A DNA stretch of 64,000 bases, from the NCBI RefSeq assembly GCF_032854445.1, contig NC_088295.1:30927385-30991384 (forward strand). Reading direction: 5' to 3'. Below are positions 34,435-46,757 of the stretch, piece after piece. The translations under genes were made by a program, and so were the position numbers. Within the stretch, counting starts at the first letter, position 1. Every line of letters begins with the position of its first letter. The DNA comes from Liolophura sinensis. Its lineage: Eukaryota > Mollusca > Polyplacophora > Chitonida > Chitonidae. The notes under the pieces were generated by a model, which saw nothing but the letters and a program-made list of their open reading frames with translations, did no database searches and was not told the origin of the DNA.

Positions 34435-37110
34435 TTGAGCCTATTTGGTAAATCAAGGGAGTAGAAAACCAAGTATACCTCTAATGACGTTGACGTCACG
34501 TGTTACGCAACCAAGTAACACAGACTAACAGTGGTTTCAGGATTTCGATCTAGACAGGCTTCTACTGCCGTAGGCCGGAATAAACGACCGTTAGTGGAGG
34601 TATTGAGTCTAGTGGAAGCTAGCTGGGGAGTATCTCTTTCGTAGGAGACACACCAATATGTCAACCGTAATTGAGTTCCCATATTGCAACATACTTGGCT
34701 GCTCGCCCTTGTATCTCACTGTGAATTGTAAGCATGGTGAATTGCCATCAGAACTCAAACAGCTAATTCCCCAAATTTAGACGTCCGCCGATGATCTTTT
34801 CCTCCGATTTCATTGAGGGGAAAAATAAGTGCGAGGAGGAACAAACAGAACGGCTCATCCATAACTCCACTTTCGTGTTACGTCTAAGGAAAGAATCTAC
34901 GCTGTCATGACCATGAAAAAACTATTGAGGAGGAAGACGTTCTTTCGGTTTATTTATGGGAACGTTCCGTCATCGTAATTCTTTAGAACACTCAGTTGAC
35001 GTCTAGTATGGATTAGTGTAAACTGCGGAAGAGACAATTGTCTGCTCTCTGAAAAAAGGCAGTCCCAGTGGAAGTGGACAGCATTGTCGGTTTTATACAC
35101 GTTATTGGAAAGCATTTTTCACAATCTGTTTCTTTCCTATCTCCCCAAAAAGAAAAATTCGCCAACAATGCCTAGTTTGTTAGTCTCGTTAAAATAAATT
35201 TCTTGTCAGAGATTTTTGGATAGTGACCGATAGGTGCCAACAAAACCAAAAGCCGTTGTTTTCCACTAATACACAAAAGAATAGTGGTAAATTAAAAGGT
35301 TAAAGGATAATGTAAGAAAACATAACTTTCCAATGTACTGATTCAGGATCTGAACGTGGGCAAATGTTCGGATGTATGGTGTGATTGTTTTAACATAATC
35401 TTGAACTGATAAGTTCATATATATCAATCTTTCCGGTTTATTTATTTATGCATTATCCTTTCTACTACTTGAAAATTTCCGCCTCGTGTGGTAATAAATA
35501 TTTCTGGTTCACCACCTGTACACACATCACTTCCTCTGACCTTGGATGCAGAGAGAAATAACGCCAAGCAAATACAGGTAGCAGGTGCAAAGCAACTGGG
35601 CTACCATGCACAGGATTATTGGTTTCGTGTATACCGATCGTTTCTTGCAGTGGCGGGTGACAGCTTGTACAGCAATATGTCCATATGCATGCTCCATCTC
35701 TTCGTCCTTAGTCCATTTTTTGACATCATCTGAGGTTTACTGTCTGCTGTGGACGTAACAGGCGCCGACCTGACGTACTTTCCTCATTACAAACCAGTAA
35801 ATCAACACACGGAACAAAATCGCTCCATTTACCAAGGCCATTTGTGTTTCTGAAGGGTTTTTAAAGAGAGGACATCATTTCATCTCGTTTCATATCCGTG
35901 TCATATAATCTCACACAAACTACTATTCAGGACAATTGAGTCTGAGGGTGATATTGTGTGTATATAGCATAAATAATCGTTATGTCATCACGCTAGAGCG
36001 GATGTGTTAGATCAGTGGTAAGATGCCCCCTTCGCATATTCTTACTTCAAGGTTGAGAGATCTAGCGTGACTCCTCGTAAGCCCTTTGAATGGTATCATT
36101 TCTACATGACCAAATTACACCACTGAATAAATGAGAATATCTGTGAAGTCTGCGCTAAACCTACCATAGTCGTCATAGTGTCTCCGTCTTTCAGCTAAGC
36201 AATTGTCATTTTCGTTAATTATTTGTGAACATGCTGTCTACTATCCACTTCATGCCCTGTCCAAGCTGTAAATAAGAAATTGTTACTCTTGGTTTGCTGA
36301 CTGCTGCTCATTGATTTAGCGTAATATGTCATTCAGATCTATTTTGATTCGATATCTTCATACATTCTGGCATTTATAGGCATATCTGGAAGTTTTGCAC
36401 CTCACAGGCTTATAGACTTCTCATGGTCAATTTGGTTTTTATTTTCTACAACATGACATTAAAAAAGTCAATTAATAAGCTTTTTAATGAGTACATTGTA
36501 TATGGATTCAGTGCATTCTACTCTATCCCACGCGCCAAGACCTCTGTAATTTTTTGACTAATATTTCATACCGTTTCCTTTATGACTTAAGACATCTTCC
36601 AGACACTTGGAAACCCAAAGGTATGTAGTATCATTTAAGTTATTTTTTTTGTGTGTGTTTTTTTTCTTGTTAGGTTGAATTAACATATAAATTTCAATGC
36701 TACAATGCCAATAGCAGTTACATTACCACTGATAACGTCAGTCAAAATATCCCTGATTATACGCCAGCTGCAGTTATCATACCGCTCTCGCAGCTTTGTT
36801 CTTCCAGCTTACCACAGCTAGCGTGCTTACACATTGTGAGGAAACAGACGATATACAGAGCTTCAGATGTAGTTTTATTTCAGGCATTTCTAGATATCTG
36901 TTAAAAAAAGAGTGAAACATTAAATTTTGTACAACAAGTATATGTTGAATTTTCTTGAATTCTCCATGTATTGTTGCCAGTCGTGATTTACGTAATCGTA
37001 ACCATTATAAAATGGCCCGCAGTTCGCAACTGATAAATCGTTAATTTTTGGGAAGATTCCTTTTAGATAGCTTACCAAATGTCGATGTCAAGGAAGGCTT
37101 TTCCTATCAT

Positions 37111-37412
37111 CCATCAGGCTAACGACTTAATATAACAGTTATCTACACAGACCGTCTTCCGTAACTTTTTAGTAGTTCTTATGCCCCTGAGTTGTTACTT
37201 GCAATTAAAATACTTCACACAGACTGGCATTAAGTTATTTTTTTATCAATCAGTCCAAATGCAATGCAATTTAGATTTGTTCATACCCAACAGTCTTATA
37301 ACTGCCTGGCACCTCCATTGAGGTTTTACCGTGGTTAGCCTGTTCGGTGTTTCAGCTTCATACGTTTTCGTGTTGGCCTGTTTTACCTGTGCCTTAGTCT
37401 CTGTCAAGAATA
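37111..37412. other. Spacer, no gene seen
   Basis: No shared block or domain is visible. Long open frames that enter this stretch come from the neighbouring CA-rich minisatellite. Confidence 0.4.
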
Positions 37413-37690
37413 TTGCACACACACCCACAAACAGATGCACACACACCCAGAAACAGATGCACACACATCCGCAAACAGATGCACACACCCACAAACAGAT
37501 GCACACACACCCACAAACAGATGCACACCCACCCACAAAAATGATGCACACACATCCGCAAACAGATGCACACACCCACAAACAGATGCACACACACCCA
37601 CAAACAGATGCACACCCACCCACAAAAATGATGCACACCCACCCACAAACAGATGGAGGGACATACACCCACAAACAGATGCACACATAC
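37413..37690 (+). repeat. CA-rich minisatellite with a higher-order repeat
   Basis: The basic unit is about 22 bp, CACCCACAAACAGATGCACA. Four variants form an 87-bp higher-order repeat that occurs twice, starting at 37456 and 37543. Because the unit lacks stops on both strands, it gives several overlapping Cys/Val-rich or His/Thr-rich open frames that are not genes. Confidence 0.9.
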
Positions 37691-38875
37691 CAGCAAACTT
37701 GCTGGCGTTTAGACTACACTTTCCGTTAGCATGCAAAACCATAAACTTCGCCCGACGTTTTCCTTGCTCAGGCAAACATGCGCAGCAGCTGTAATAGTGT
37801 ATAGCAGGTAATATCAGCTATTACTTGAAGGCTAGTATGAGCTAGCTAATAAATTGAGAACGAGAAAATATCTCTTGATGCTGATTGAAAGACGCCAATC
37901 TCTTATACTGAAAAAAGTGTTGAAGCTGTTTATAACGATTTCTTCATTTTCCAGAGGTGTACAATTATAGTAACTTCTTACGTCAAATCATTACGTGACT
38001 GTCTGCATAAGACCGAAGCAAATGTCAATCAATTCAAACGGATTCCTGTGTTTTTGCAGTCATGGATTTCCGCTCTGTACGGTAACGTGCTTGCTTTTGG
38101 CAATGGCTCAATTTTTGACTTCACGTATACGTCACGTTGACGTCTGTTTGAGCTTTTGGAGATAAGCAAAATTCTAGTTCTGGATAACAATGAAAGGCTG
38201 ATAAATACTGCACTTTTTGTGTAATGTCAATAGTTTTAAGGCAGAAAAATTGAAAGGCAAGGTTACCTCCCTCATAAACGTATGGTAAGAAAATAAGTGT
38301 TGAAAAAACTGGGATACATGATGTATTACACAAATTATGACATAAACGTATACTTTCTTGTCTCATTTTCTGACTGGAAATTCGGAAAATCATATTATTG
38401 TCACTGGCCTAACAAGCTGTCCAGTGGCAAAATTATATCTTTTTTTATGTTTTAAGCAACGCCCTATTTTGCCCAGTATCTTAAGAATAAGGTTGATCCC
38501 GTATTGCATGTGTCGATTTTCCAAGGCTTAAATCAGCCATGCTATTCATCTCTATTAAATACTAATTAATTTTCTACTTTATGCCAGTGCCATACAGCGC
38601 ATGTTAAATGAACCAAGAAAGGTAGATCAAGCCTTTAAGCAGAACCAATGATCAGACCTGACGTCAACTCTGCTTGAAGATCATTTTCTCGCTTCATGTT
38701 GATGAAGACAACTAATCAACGCCATGTTCAAAGTGTTTCTATAAAAAGGCATTGGAGCTGTAATCGGTAGCGATGACAAAGTGTTTAGGGTGTCGCCAGG
38801 ATCTCAAATATGGAACATTTTGTTGTGGGGAAAATGGCACTTATGTTTTCTTCTCACAGAAGCCAGAATAGGACC

Positions 38876-39075
38876 TTTCGCTACTTCGCTGTTTCGTTAC
38901 CTTCATACCTTGCTACCTCGGCCTGTATTAAAAAGGTCGAGGGAGCGAGGCAGGTCGGTAGCGAGACAGCGAGGTAGCGAGGCAGCAATATAGCAAGGAA
39001 GCGAGGAAGGTAAGTATACATGTAGCTATGTCGCTTCGCCTACCTCACAGTCTCGCTATGTTACAACCTCGACGC
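38876..39075. repeat. GC-rich hairpin island (U6)
   Basis: TTGCTACCTCGGCC near 38909 faces the opposite-strand run GCGAGACAGCGAGGTAGCGA near 38964-38983, and the right side has CGCTTCGCCTACCTC. The motif repeats about every 8 bp (GCGAGGTA, GCGAGGCA). This is the paralogue of 9985-10205. Confidence 0.65.
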
Positions 39076-39189
39076 GTGGCTATATTCGTATAATCTTTCT
39101 AATTAGAAGCAGCACTATCTAAGAGAGTAAGAGAGCACCAATTCTGCAATCTTTATTCCCCTGCTGTTACATGATATTGTCAGATAATA

Positions 39190-39480
39190 TGATGTATATA
39201 TGTATACTTGGGGTTTAACGTCGTAGTTATCAAGTTTTCAGTCATATGACGTTGAAGAGTCATTAAGTGTGTGTACATATATTGTGACATCAGACATGAC
39301 AGCCCCACCCAGTCACATTACAGGCCTACTGACACCGGGTCAACCAATCCTTGCTCTAACCTCTCAGTGTTCAGTGCCAAACGAGGCAGCTGCCTGCGAC
39401 AGTTTTGAAGTCTTTGGTTTGACTCGACCCAGGTTTGATCCCGGGATCTGCCGATCTCGAGCAAAAGTCGTAACAAGCAA
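39190..39480 (-). mobile_element. SINE-B, with tRNA-like head
   Basis: On the + strand it starts at the 3' end, GGGGTTTAACGTCGTAG, and runs to GGTTTGATCCCGGGATCTG, which on the minus strand is a B-box-like GGGATCAAACC. It matches 57073-57416 in reverse. Confidence 0.8.
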
Positions 39481-41720
39481 TCCTCAAGTGTTCTGGCCTA
39501 ATATACCAGCAGTCCATAGACACGAGTGGATGGCAAATATGAATTCATCAAGTTGTCATCTACTTTTTGACTCATGTACAAAGAATTCTCTAAAAATCAG
39601 ATAGTCCTAGCTAGACTGGAGAATTCCTTTATTTTGTCGGACAAAAAGGCTTGTGGTTTTATACCATATGTGGCAGACTCAGTTCTGCAGCTGGACACGG
39701 CAATAAATGTTTTTCTTGGGAGGACGCCCTGTAGTTCCTCTGACCCTCCCCCCCACCCTCCACCCGCCTGAGTAATGAATATCAAATACATGCGACAGGT
39801 CTGAACTATATTAACCTAATTTTTTCTCTTTTTGGGGTAAGTGGGAATGTTGATGAAACGCAATCTTGGTGCGAATAGCCTTAAAGTTGCATGTACACCA
39901 ACAAACAACAAGCTCTTGTGGCATCGATCCTGTGGGTAGTATGGACGTCAACTCCAGCAATTATTAAGAGATTCCACCGAAAGCAGATATGCCTTCGGTC
40001 TTGGACATCCATCTATGAGCTTTTCTTCCGATTTGATTGAAGAAAAAATAAGTGCGAAGAGGAACAAACAGAAGAGGCCTATCGATAAATCTGCTTCGCC
40101 GAAGCATTCCTTGGGTTGTGTCTGAAGAAAGAATGTACGCTGTTGTCACCTAGCAAAAATAACAGAGGATGAAGACGTACTTTCAGCTTTAGTTATGGGT
40201 TCATTCCTTCATCTTAATTCTGTACAACATTCAGTCGACGTCTAGTACGGATTAATAGTGTAAACTGCGGAAGACACCCTTGTCTGCTGTTTGAATAAAT
40301 GTAGCCAATCCCAATTGATGTGGACAGCATTGTCGGTTCTATGCTTGTTATTGGAAACTGTTTTTCTTCCGTCTCACCCAAAATAAATTTTTAGCTACAA
40401 ACACGCCAATAATACTTAATTTGTCAGTCTTGTTAATTTAAAGTAATTTTTATTCCACATAGATAATTGTCAAATAAGTGCCAAACAAGGCCGTAGTTTT
40501 GAAGCTGTTGAGCCTGCGGAATATAAGCAAAATCTTACTCTCGGATAATGATCTTACTGTTTTTTGATAAACAAAAGTATTGTGGTAGATTAAAAGGTTC
40601 CATGCTGTAAATCCAAAAGCGTTCTAATTTATTAATTCAGAGCCTGAACATAGCAAAATGTTCTTATGCTCAGCCGTGATTGTTTTAATTTAACATGAGC
40701 TTGAGCTGTTAAGGTCACCTTGTCACACTGCTGTGTGTATTCGTGAAGACACATAGCAATATGATAACATCCGATAACACAATAAAGTTCCTAGTCGTGT
40801 TGTGTATGTATAAATTGTACACCTTTATTTAGTCATTATCCTTTCCAGTCCTGGGGTACTTCTATATTATGTAATCTTTCTGGTTCAATAACTGTACACA
40901 CATCACTTCCTCTGACGTTGGATACAGAGAGAAATAACGTCAACCAAATTGCAACTGCAAAGCAACCTGGTGGCTTATTGCTTGCTTGTATACCGATCGT
41001 GTCTTCAAATGTCAGCTTACTACTTTTGCAGCAATATTTCCCTATATATCCTCAATCTCTTCGACCTTAGTCAGTTTTTTTTTGTTGGTTTTTTTGTTTT
41101 GTTTTGTTTTTTTCTTTTGTTATCATATCTGAGATTTATAGTCCGCTGTGGACGATACAGGCGCCGACCTGACGTACTGTCCTCATAACAAACCCGTAAA
41201 TCAACACACGGAACAAAACTGCTGCATTTACCATTTGTGTTTCTGAAGCGTTTTTATTTAAAGAGAGGACATCATTTCATCTCGTTTCAAATCCGTGTCA
41301 TATAATCTCACACAAACTACTATTCAGGACAATTGAGTTTGAGGCTGATATTGTGTGTATATAACATGAATAATCGTTATGTCATCACGCTATAGCGGAT
41401 GTGTTAGATCAGTGGTAAGATGCCCCCTTCGCATACTCTTGCTTCAAGGTTGAGAGATCTAGCGTGACTCCTCGTAAGCCCTTTGAATGGTATCATTTCT
41501 ACATGACCAAATTACACCACTGAATAAATGCGTATATCTGTGAAGTCTGCCAGAGGACATCATTCCGTCTCGTCTTATATCTGTGTCATATAATCCTACG
41601 TAAGTCATTATGTACGACAGTTACAGGTGGACAGGTGGACATCATATATTACATGAATAATGATTATATCATAATTGATAGAGTGGATAAGTGATTTGCC
41701 AATATTGAGAATGCGAGCAC

Positions 41721-44499
41721 GACTGCTGTAGAGCCTTATAAGTGAATGCATTCATGCTTTTTATGCATTTCACGCATTCGTGTATTTCGCCGAAATTTGC
41801 AATAAAACTGTACGTTATCAGTCACAAAGCTTGGATAATCCGGTTTCTCTTTGTATCTTTCTTAACTGGTGTCGTCCAGCATAAGATGAATAAAAAAATA
41901 CAAGATGCAAAGTGTAGATTGACAGAAGGCTGAAAAATAATGGGCAAAAGGGAGGTATGAAATACATAATGGTATAAATCATAGCTAAATTAAAGCAACA
42001 TATTTAACAGACAAGCGAGACTAAATTAACGGCCTTATTTCTTAATACGCAGTACTTAATACGTTTAATACGGAGAACACTGGATATAATGTAAACCAAA
42101 TCATCACTACCTTACAATTACCATTTCCAAGTTTTGACCACTTAAGACAGAAGAAAAAATTTAAAATGCATTACATGAATAAAGTGGAACGTCAACTTGA
42201 AACACAAGATGGCAAGATGGTCATGGGACTAACATGTTGCTGCTTAGAAATACACATCTTGTAGTCACTACTTCTAGAGCATATTGAGATCCCATAGTGG
42301 CCAAAACTTCACCCGAAGCACTCCCGAAAGGCAGCTCATGCTTGGAAACATACAATTACATCAGATTATTTGGGGTTATTCATCTGGAAGACTAGTTTTC
42401 ACGGGGAATCTTCCTTCTTTTCTAATTAGTCTGTAAATATTTGTATTTCACGCGCAAATCAGACTATACCCTGCGGATTCTCTCTCCATGTGCAAATTAT
42501 ACACATGGATGCTGACCAGCTAATTTTCACCACACACGCAAGAGATGTTTGAAAACCAATGAAGACTAGAAGCGTACAGCGTGCGGTATAAAGTATATTA
42601 ACCCTCTTCATTCAGGCTATTAGATACAGAGGGAGAGATATGAAGAAACATTTGTCGACGGGGAGAGTGTGTGACAAGATAAGATGGTTGCGAGCATCGT
42701 TTGTACTTAAGAATGTTTTCATTCTGGAATGGCGGCGGAGTCTGTCTTGCTTCAACAGAAATACCAGCTCGTCAACAAAACGGATCGCCATAAATACCAA
42801 AAAAAAAATAGATCAGATTGGGGAAATGTGACACAGACCTCTGAAAAACCACCGCACTTCGGGAGGCACCAGCAAAACCTTTCCACGCAGTGCCGCTCCC
42901 GCACCACTGCTAAGGACACTTAATTTATATAAGTGTGTATAGGCCTATAAGTGGCGTATAAATCAGCGCTACGGTCTTCAAGGCTGAAAGAACTAAATGG
43001 CCTGTTTCGTTTATTGACCAATAATTATATATATACCTTTGCCGCTTCGGAATCCAATAAACGTAATCTTTACACTTTCCACATCAGATGTAATGTGCCT
43101 CTTCCTGGGATATTACACCATACAAGGAGTGTTTATTACCGAATTGCACGTCTTATAATTGTATTATATCAAGATGCAGTGGAGAATTGTATGAACGAAC
43201 ACGGCAGTTTGAAGAAAGAAACGGAGTAGTATTGCCATTCGAATTATTTGGTATGTCAGTTAAGTGTAGTTTGAGGTTTGGTATAGAATATTCTTGCGCA
43301 TGAACATTTCTGAACGTTTTAATAAACACACATGCACAATTAATACATAACTGAGCCTCTTTCTTATATTATTGGATCGCTGTGAGAAAGGAGTTCAACT
43401 TTGTGGTGTATAAACATGAACATTGGATTACCTAAACGAATTTGTATTTGGCACTTCTCCTTCAGCCGGAGATATATTGAATTACTTGCAAATTTCAAAT
43501 TTAATGCAGTTTTTCAGATTGTAAATTGAATGCTAATTCTACTTATAACTACGGTTTACTACACCAATAATTGTTCATTAAAAGCGTTTCAAGACCTGTC
43601 TATGGACGATAACACATATAAAACGACTGTTCTGATAAATTTGCAACAGTTTGATAAGAGTCTTGAATGTCTTTGTTATAAATGACAGACATCGTCAAAT
43701 ACGGATTCAACCAACCCTCCCTTGCCGTTCCAGTTGACTCTATCAGCCCCGATCTCCGCTTAACTTCAAAGGACATCTTCAGACTGTCTCTTCCATTTAT
43801 ATCCGAAATTTAACTGACCTCCCCTTTGTTCGCGCCAATCACGAAAGCAGTCGGCGTTTGGTTTTATCAGGCACATCATGCCTTTAGCTACGTTTAACGA
43901 GGAGTGCCGAACAGTGGTTGTTCTGGTCATACGGACAAAGGCCGTCTCAGTTACCAGCATGTCAACCAGAGGCGAGTCAGGAAGTGGTCAGTTGGAGCTG
44001 AAGTATAAAGAGAATCGATGGTTGATAAATCGATGGCGGTAGGGGACGATCGGGAGCCAGACATGGAACCAGACACGTAGTGACCCTGTCTAAATTGTAA
44101 TAAATTGTGACCCACTGGATTTCCCTAAGCTTCTTGGGGTTTCGCGATTGTCGGCGTATTATTGGACTCTCAAATTACCATGATAATTTAAAACCTTAAA
44201 TTCACTATAATCTGCAGTAAATGAGCTCGACCGTAGTGGCATTAGCTCGTGTCGTGGAAGAACAGTTTAAGATAAAATTAGAGATAGGAAATTGGCATTT
44301 ACGGTGAATCTAGCATTTACCAATTGATCCAGTTGTTCTACATTGATTGCTCTATTTTACATTGCTTTACCCACTTCCGCACTGAGTGACTGATATTCAC
44401 GGACATTGATTCATAAGTTTTATTCGAAAATACCACCTTCGATTTTGGGGGATTTTTTCCTGCTCCACATATATCATGCACTTTTCTTACTATCAAAGT
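41721..44499. other. AT-rich, no recognised gene
   Basis: This lies past the right edge of the tandem array. No repeat family of the window and no protein domain was recognised. At 42588 a TATA-like GGTATAAAGTATATT lies about 140 bp before a 64-codon open frame starting ATGGCGGCGGAG (42729-42923); this is discussed as a weak gene candidate. Confidence 0.4.
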
Positions 44500-44501
44500 G
44501 G

Positions 44502-44709
44502 GGGGGCCTGCGTAGATGAGTGGTTTGCGAGCTTACGCAGCACAATGACTCAGCAGTCTCCCACCAGTGCAGTCGCTGAGAGTTCAAGTCCAGCTCATGC
44601 CGGCATCCGATCGGGTATTATACGTGGAAAGGTCTTCCAGGAACCTGGTTTTCCCCCGCTCTCTGTTCGGTTGCTTCCCATCATAATGCTGGCAGCCACT
44701 GAATAATAA
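44502..44709 (+). mobile_element. SINE-A, diverged copy
   Basis: The head is altered (GGCCTGCGTAGATGAGTGG), but the B box GTTCAAGTCC and the body GCTCATGCCGGC are clear, and CATCATAATGCTGGCAGCCAC marks the 3' domain. The tail part is missing. Confidence 0.8.
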
Positions 44710-44732
44710 ATACTATGATACTGGTTATATTT

Positions 44733-44995
44733 AGTTTATTTATTTGATTTTAGTTTACGCCGTGATATAGAATTTTTCATACATCCAGTGTTGGTCAGGT
44801 TTGTTAATAGAGGAAGTCGGAACTCCCAAAGTAAACCACCGATCTTTCACAAGTTTCTGGTGACTTTTCCTAAGATTGAGGTACAGACTTGTACCTCATA
44901 TTCATGTAAGACAAGTGGTCTTCAGCTGCCCATGAACCCTGAGAGCGGGAGAATCTCGAAATTCCCCGCGCATACCAGGCCATAGTCGAGTCTCG
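44733..44995 (-). mobile_element. SINE-C copy
   Basis: TTTATTTGATTTTAGTTTACGCCG resembles the SINE-A tail domain. It is followed by the SINE-C body: AAACCACCGATCTTTCAC, GGTGACTTTTCCTAAGATTG, CAAGTGGTCTTCAGCTGCCC and GAATCTCGAAATTCCCCG. Related copies are at 45283, 49997 and 50340. Confidence 0.7.
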
Positions 44996-45282
44996 TACAT
45001 GGCTCATCGTTTGTGAGCCTGACATCTTATCACTGAGGCCTGCTCAGTTCGAGAGTACTTGGGCTGTGTCGTCCGATCAAGCAGTGGTCAGCCGTGGATT
45101 TATATTGATGCTTTCTGCAAGTATATAGCAGACATAACATGAGAAAGAAAGAAATCTGTTAAATCTTTTCGAGCTTTATCTTCTTTTTCCACAATTGTTA
45201 TGTTAAAAATCGTCTGACCAACGTTTTATAAACTCATTTAATTCTGACTGACTGACTGCTTCATTGATTCAGTCATTCATTT

Positions 45283-45389
45283 ATTACTTGATTATGTTTA
45301 ACCAATAGTTTCTCTTTGTAAAACCACCGACCTTCGCTAAGTACCTGGAGACCTATATGATGATGTTGGCATACTTGGCGTGAATTTGT
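45283..45389 (-). mobile_element. SINE-C fragment
   Basis: TTTATTACTTGATTATGTTTAACC and AAAACCACCGACCTTCGC match the tail and early body of SINE-C. The rest is lost. Confidence 0.55.
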
Positions 45390-46675
45390 TGTGGTATAAG
45401 GGAGAATACCTACGTGCACTCTTTACTTGGGAAGTGTATTATTCACATAGATTTTGAACCTGTTTGACGAAAAGTTATGGCGTTTTAATTAGGTGTTATA
45501 TATTTTACCTTGTAGACTCTGTAAAATCTCTCATCAGTATAAGATATATCCGGTATTTGCTTTTGGCTATTCTTGGCTGTGAAGGAAGTGTTTAAGTCTT
45601 TTAGGTGGACAAGAGGATTACCAAATATCAAAGACAGTCATGGTTTTAATCGAGCGTCTTGTTATAAGTATTTTAAGAGTATCAAGTTTTGTAACTGATC
45701 AAACGGTTTTTGACATCCTCTGATGTTTAAGTAGCAAATTTACAAGTGAATAAGAGAATCATTTTCATTGCCATTGACGTCATCAGTTCTTCCCGTTGAC
45801 GTCACTACAGCACGTGAGAGTCGCAGATGTCTTGCCGTTGCCGTATGTCGATTGAAACTGCTGTAGTGAAATGGTAAAGTATATTGATTATAGCTTCTGC
45901 TGTATAAACACTCGAGCCTCCGGTGCAGCAGATGAGCGCTGTCCATTTGTTCCATCATTTGCGGAATCAGGAACAGAATAATTGTTGATTTTTTGTCAGT
46001 GAGTGTTATCGAATATCCGCTTGGCCGAAAAAGCCGTAAAAATTGTGACTTTCAACATTTCGGAGTTTAGGAAGTTGAGCACTAAATTAATGATCCGTTA
46101 CTGTTGCGTTGCCTTAACAACGGCACTTTCACTTTCAAGGTAGCACACTTTCGTGTAACTGCCACAGAGTTAAAGATGGGTGCTTTGGTTTTATTGTGTT
46201 GAAATCCTCCTGTTCAGGTTTAATGATGTTTTATCCCCCATGCCTAGATGTCGTGCCACCGTGGCATTTCTTGGAATGTTGTCATACTACCGTAGTACCG
46301 TGTCACGTCACTATATGCCATCTTGTGGGGCATTATTATGAATCCCTGCTACGATGTTACTTGCCCTTATGCCTCTCTCTAACGCTTAACACTATACCAT
46401 TTCACTATGCCAACTTACAGTGCCTTTCATGGTTTTGTTCCCAGCCGATACCACTGTGCCAATTTAAGGTATCTTGTTTCCTTTTGTACCACGATGTCAT
46501 GTCACGCTGTCTTCTTATCTTTAAGGAATGCAATATGATAAAAGACTTACAGCATAAAGAGTAAAATCAAAGCTGTGACGACAGCGTGATACTTGGCAAA
46601 TGGCCACACGTATTACCGGTGAAATCTAGCCACGTCCTTTCTACAGATGTCTTATTTCTGTGTATGATGTTGATA
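45390..46675. other. No gene seen; CRE and E-box cluster inside
   Basis: The only notable feature is the regulatory-type cluster at 45775-45816. The open frame at 46196-46564 has a Cys- and Leu-rich peptide from TGCC-rich DNA and no domain. Confidence 0.4.
45775..45816. promoter_or_regulatory. Two CRE octamers plus an E-box
   Basis: TGACGTCA occurs at 45775-45782 and 45797-45804, and CACGTG at 45811-45816. TGACGTCA is the binding site of CREB/ATF factors and CACGTG that of bHLH factors. A nearly identical layout occurs at 53287-53324. No linked gene is visible. Confidence 0.35.
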
Positions 46676-46757
46676 TTTATTTCTTCGTCTATTTGAGTCG
46701 AGTTTCACTCCGTACTCAAAAATACTTCACTTATACGACGAGGGATAAGATTATGTT
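46676..46757 (-). mobile_element. SINE-A tail fragment
   Basis: TTTCACTCCGTACTCAAAAATAC followed by TTCACTTATACGACG is the reverse of the SINE-A 3' domain. Nothing of the body or head remains. Confidence 0.75.

Larger units (their letters stand above)
31605..37110 (+). repeat. Tandem unit U5
   Basis: U5 starts with GTTCAAGCCGTTAATAACGA (31681), as in U1 and U6. It has GACATACATGTTGGAAATATG (32078), the tRNA-like block (32731), the pre-exon block (AGACGGAACAATAAAAGTGG at 34154), the exon-like block with a lost donor, the block near 34760-35060, and the late blocks to 36153. An extended 3' part to about 37110 is shared with U4. A SINE is inserted at 33181. The GAGACGGTCTCGG block and the one after it are missing. 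Confidence 0.75.
37840..41720 (+). repeat. Tandem unit U6
   Basis: U6 has GTTGAAGCTGTTTATAACGA (37918), AAATGTCAATCAATTCAAACGG (38020), the block with ATGATGTATTACACA (38318), a decayed tRNA-like block (38756), the hairpin island (38876-39075), then a SINE-B. The exon-like block is missing. The block with TCTTGGACATCCATC (39999) and the late blocks follow. The last 288 bp (41263-41550) nearly equal the matching part of U5, and part of that block is then repeated (41553-41720). Confidence 0.75.

Noticed and set aside
37246-37794. Overlapping open frames on both strands, Cys/Val-rich and His/Thr-rich
   Set aside because: They are translations of a stop-free minisatellite in several frames, not independent genes.
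46196-46564. 122-codon open frame, Cys/Leu-rich
   Set aside because: It comes from a TGCC/CACT-rich stretch. There is no domain, no signal of splicing and no paralogue in the window.
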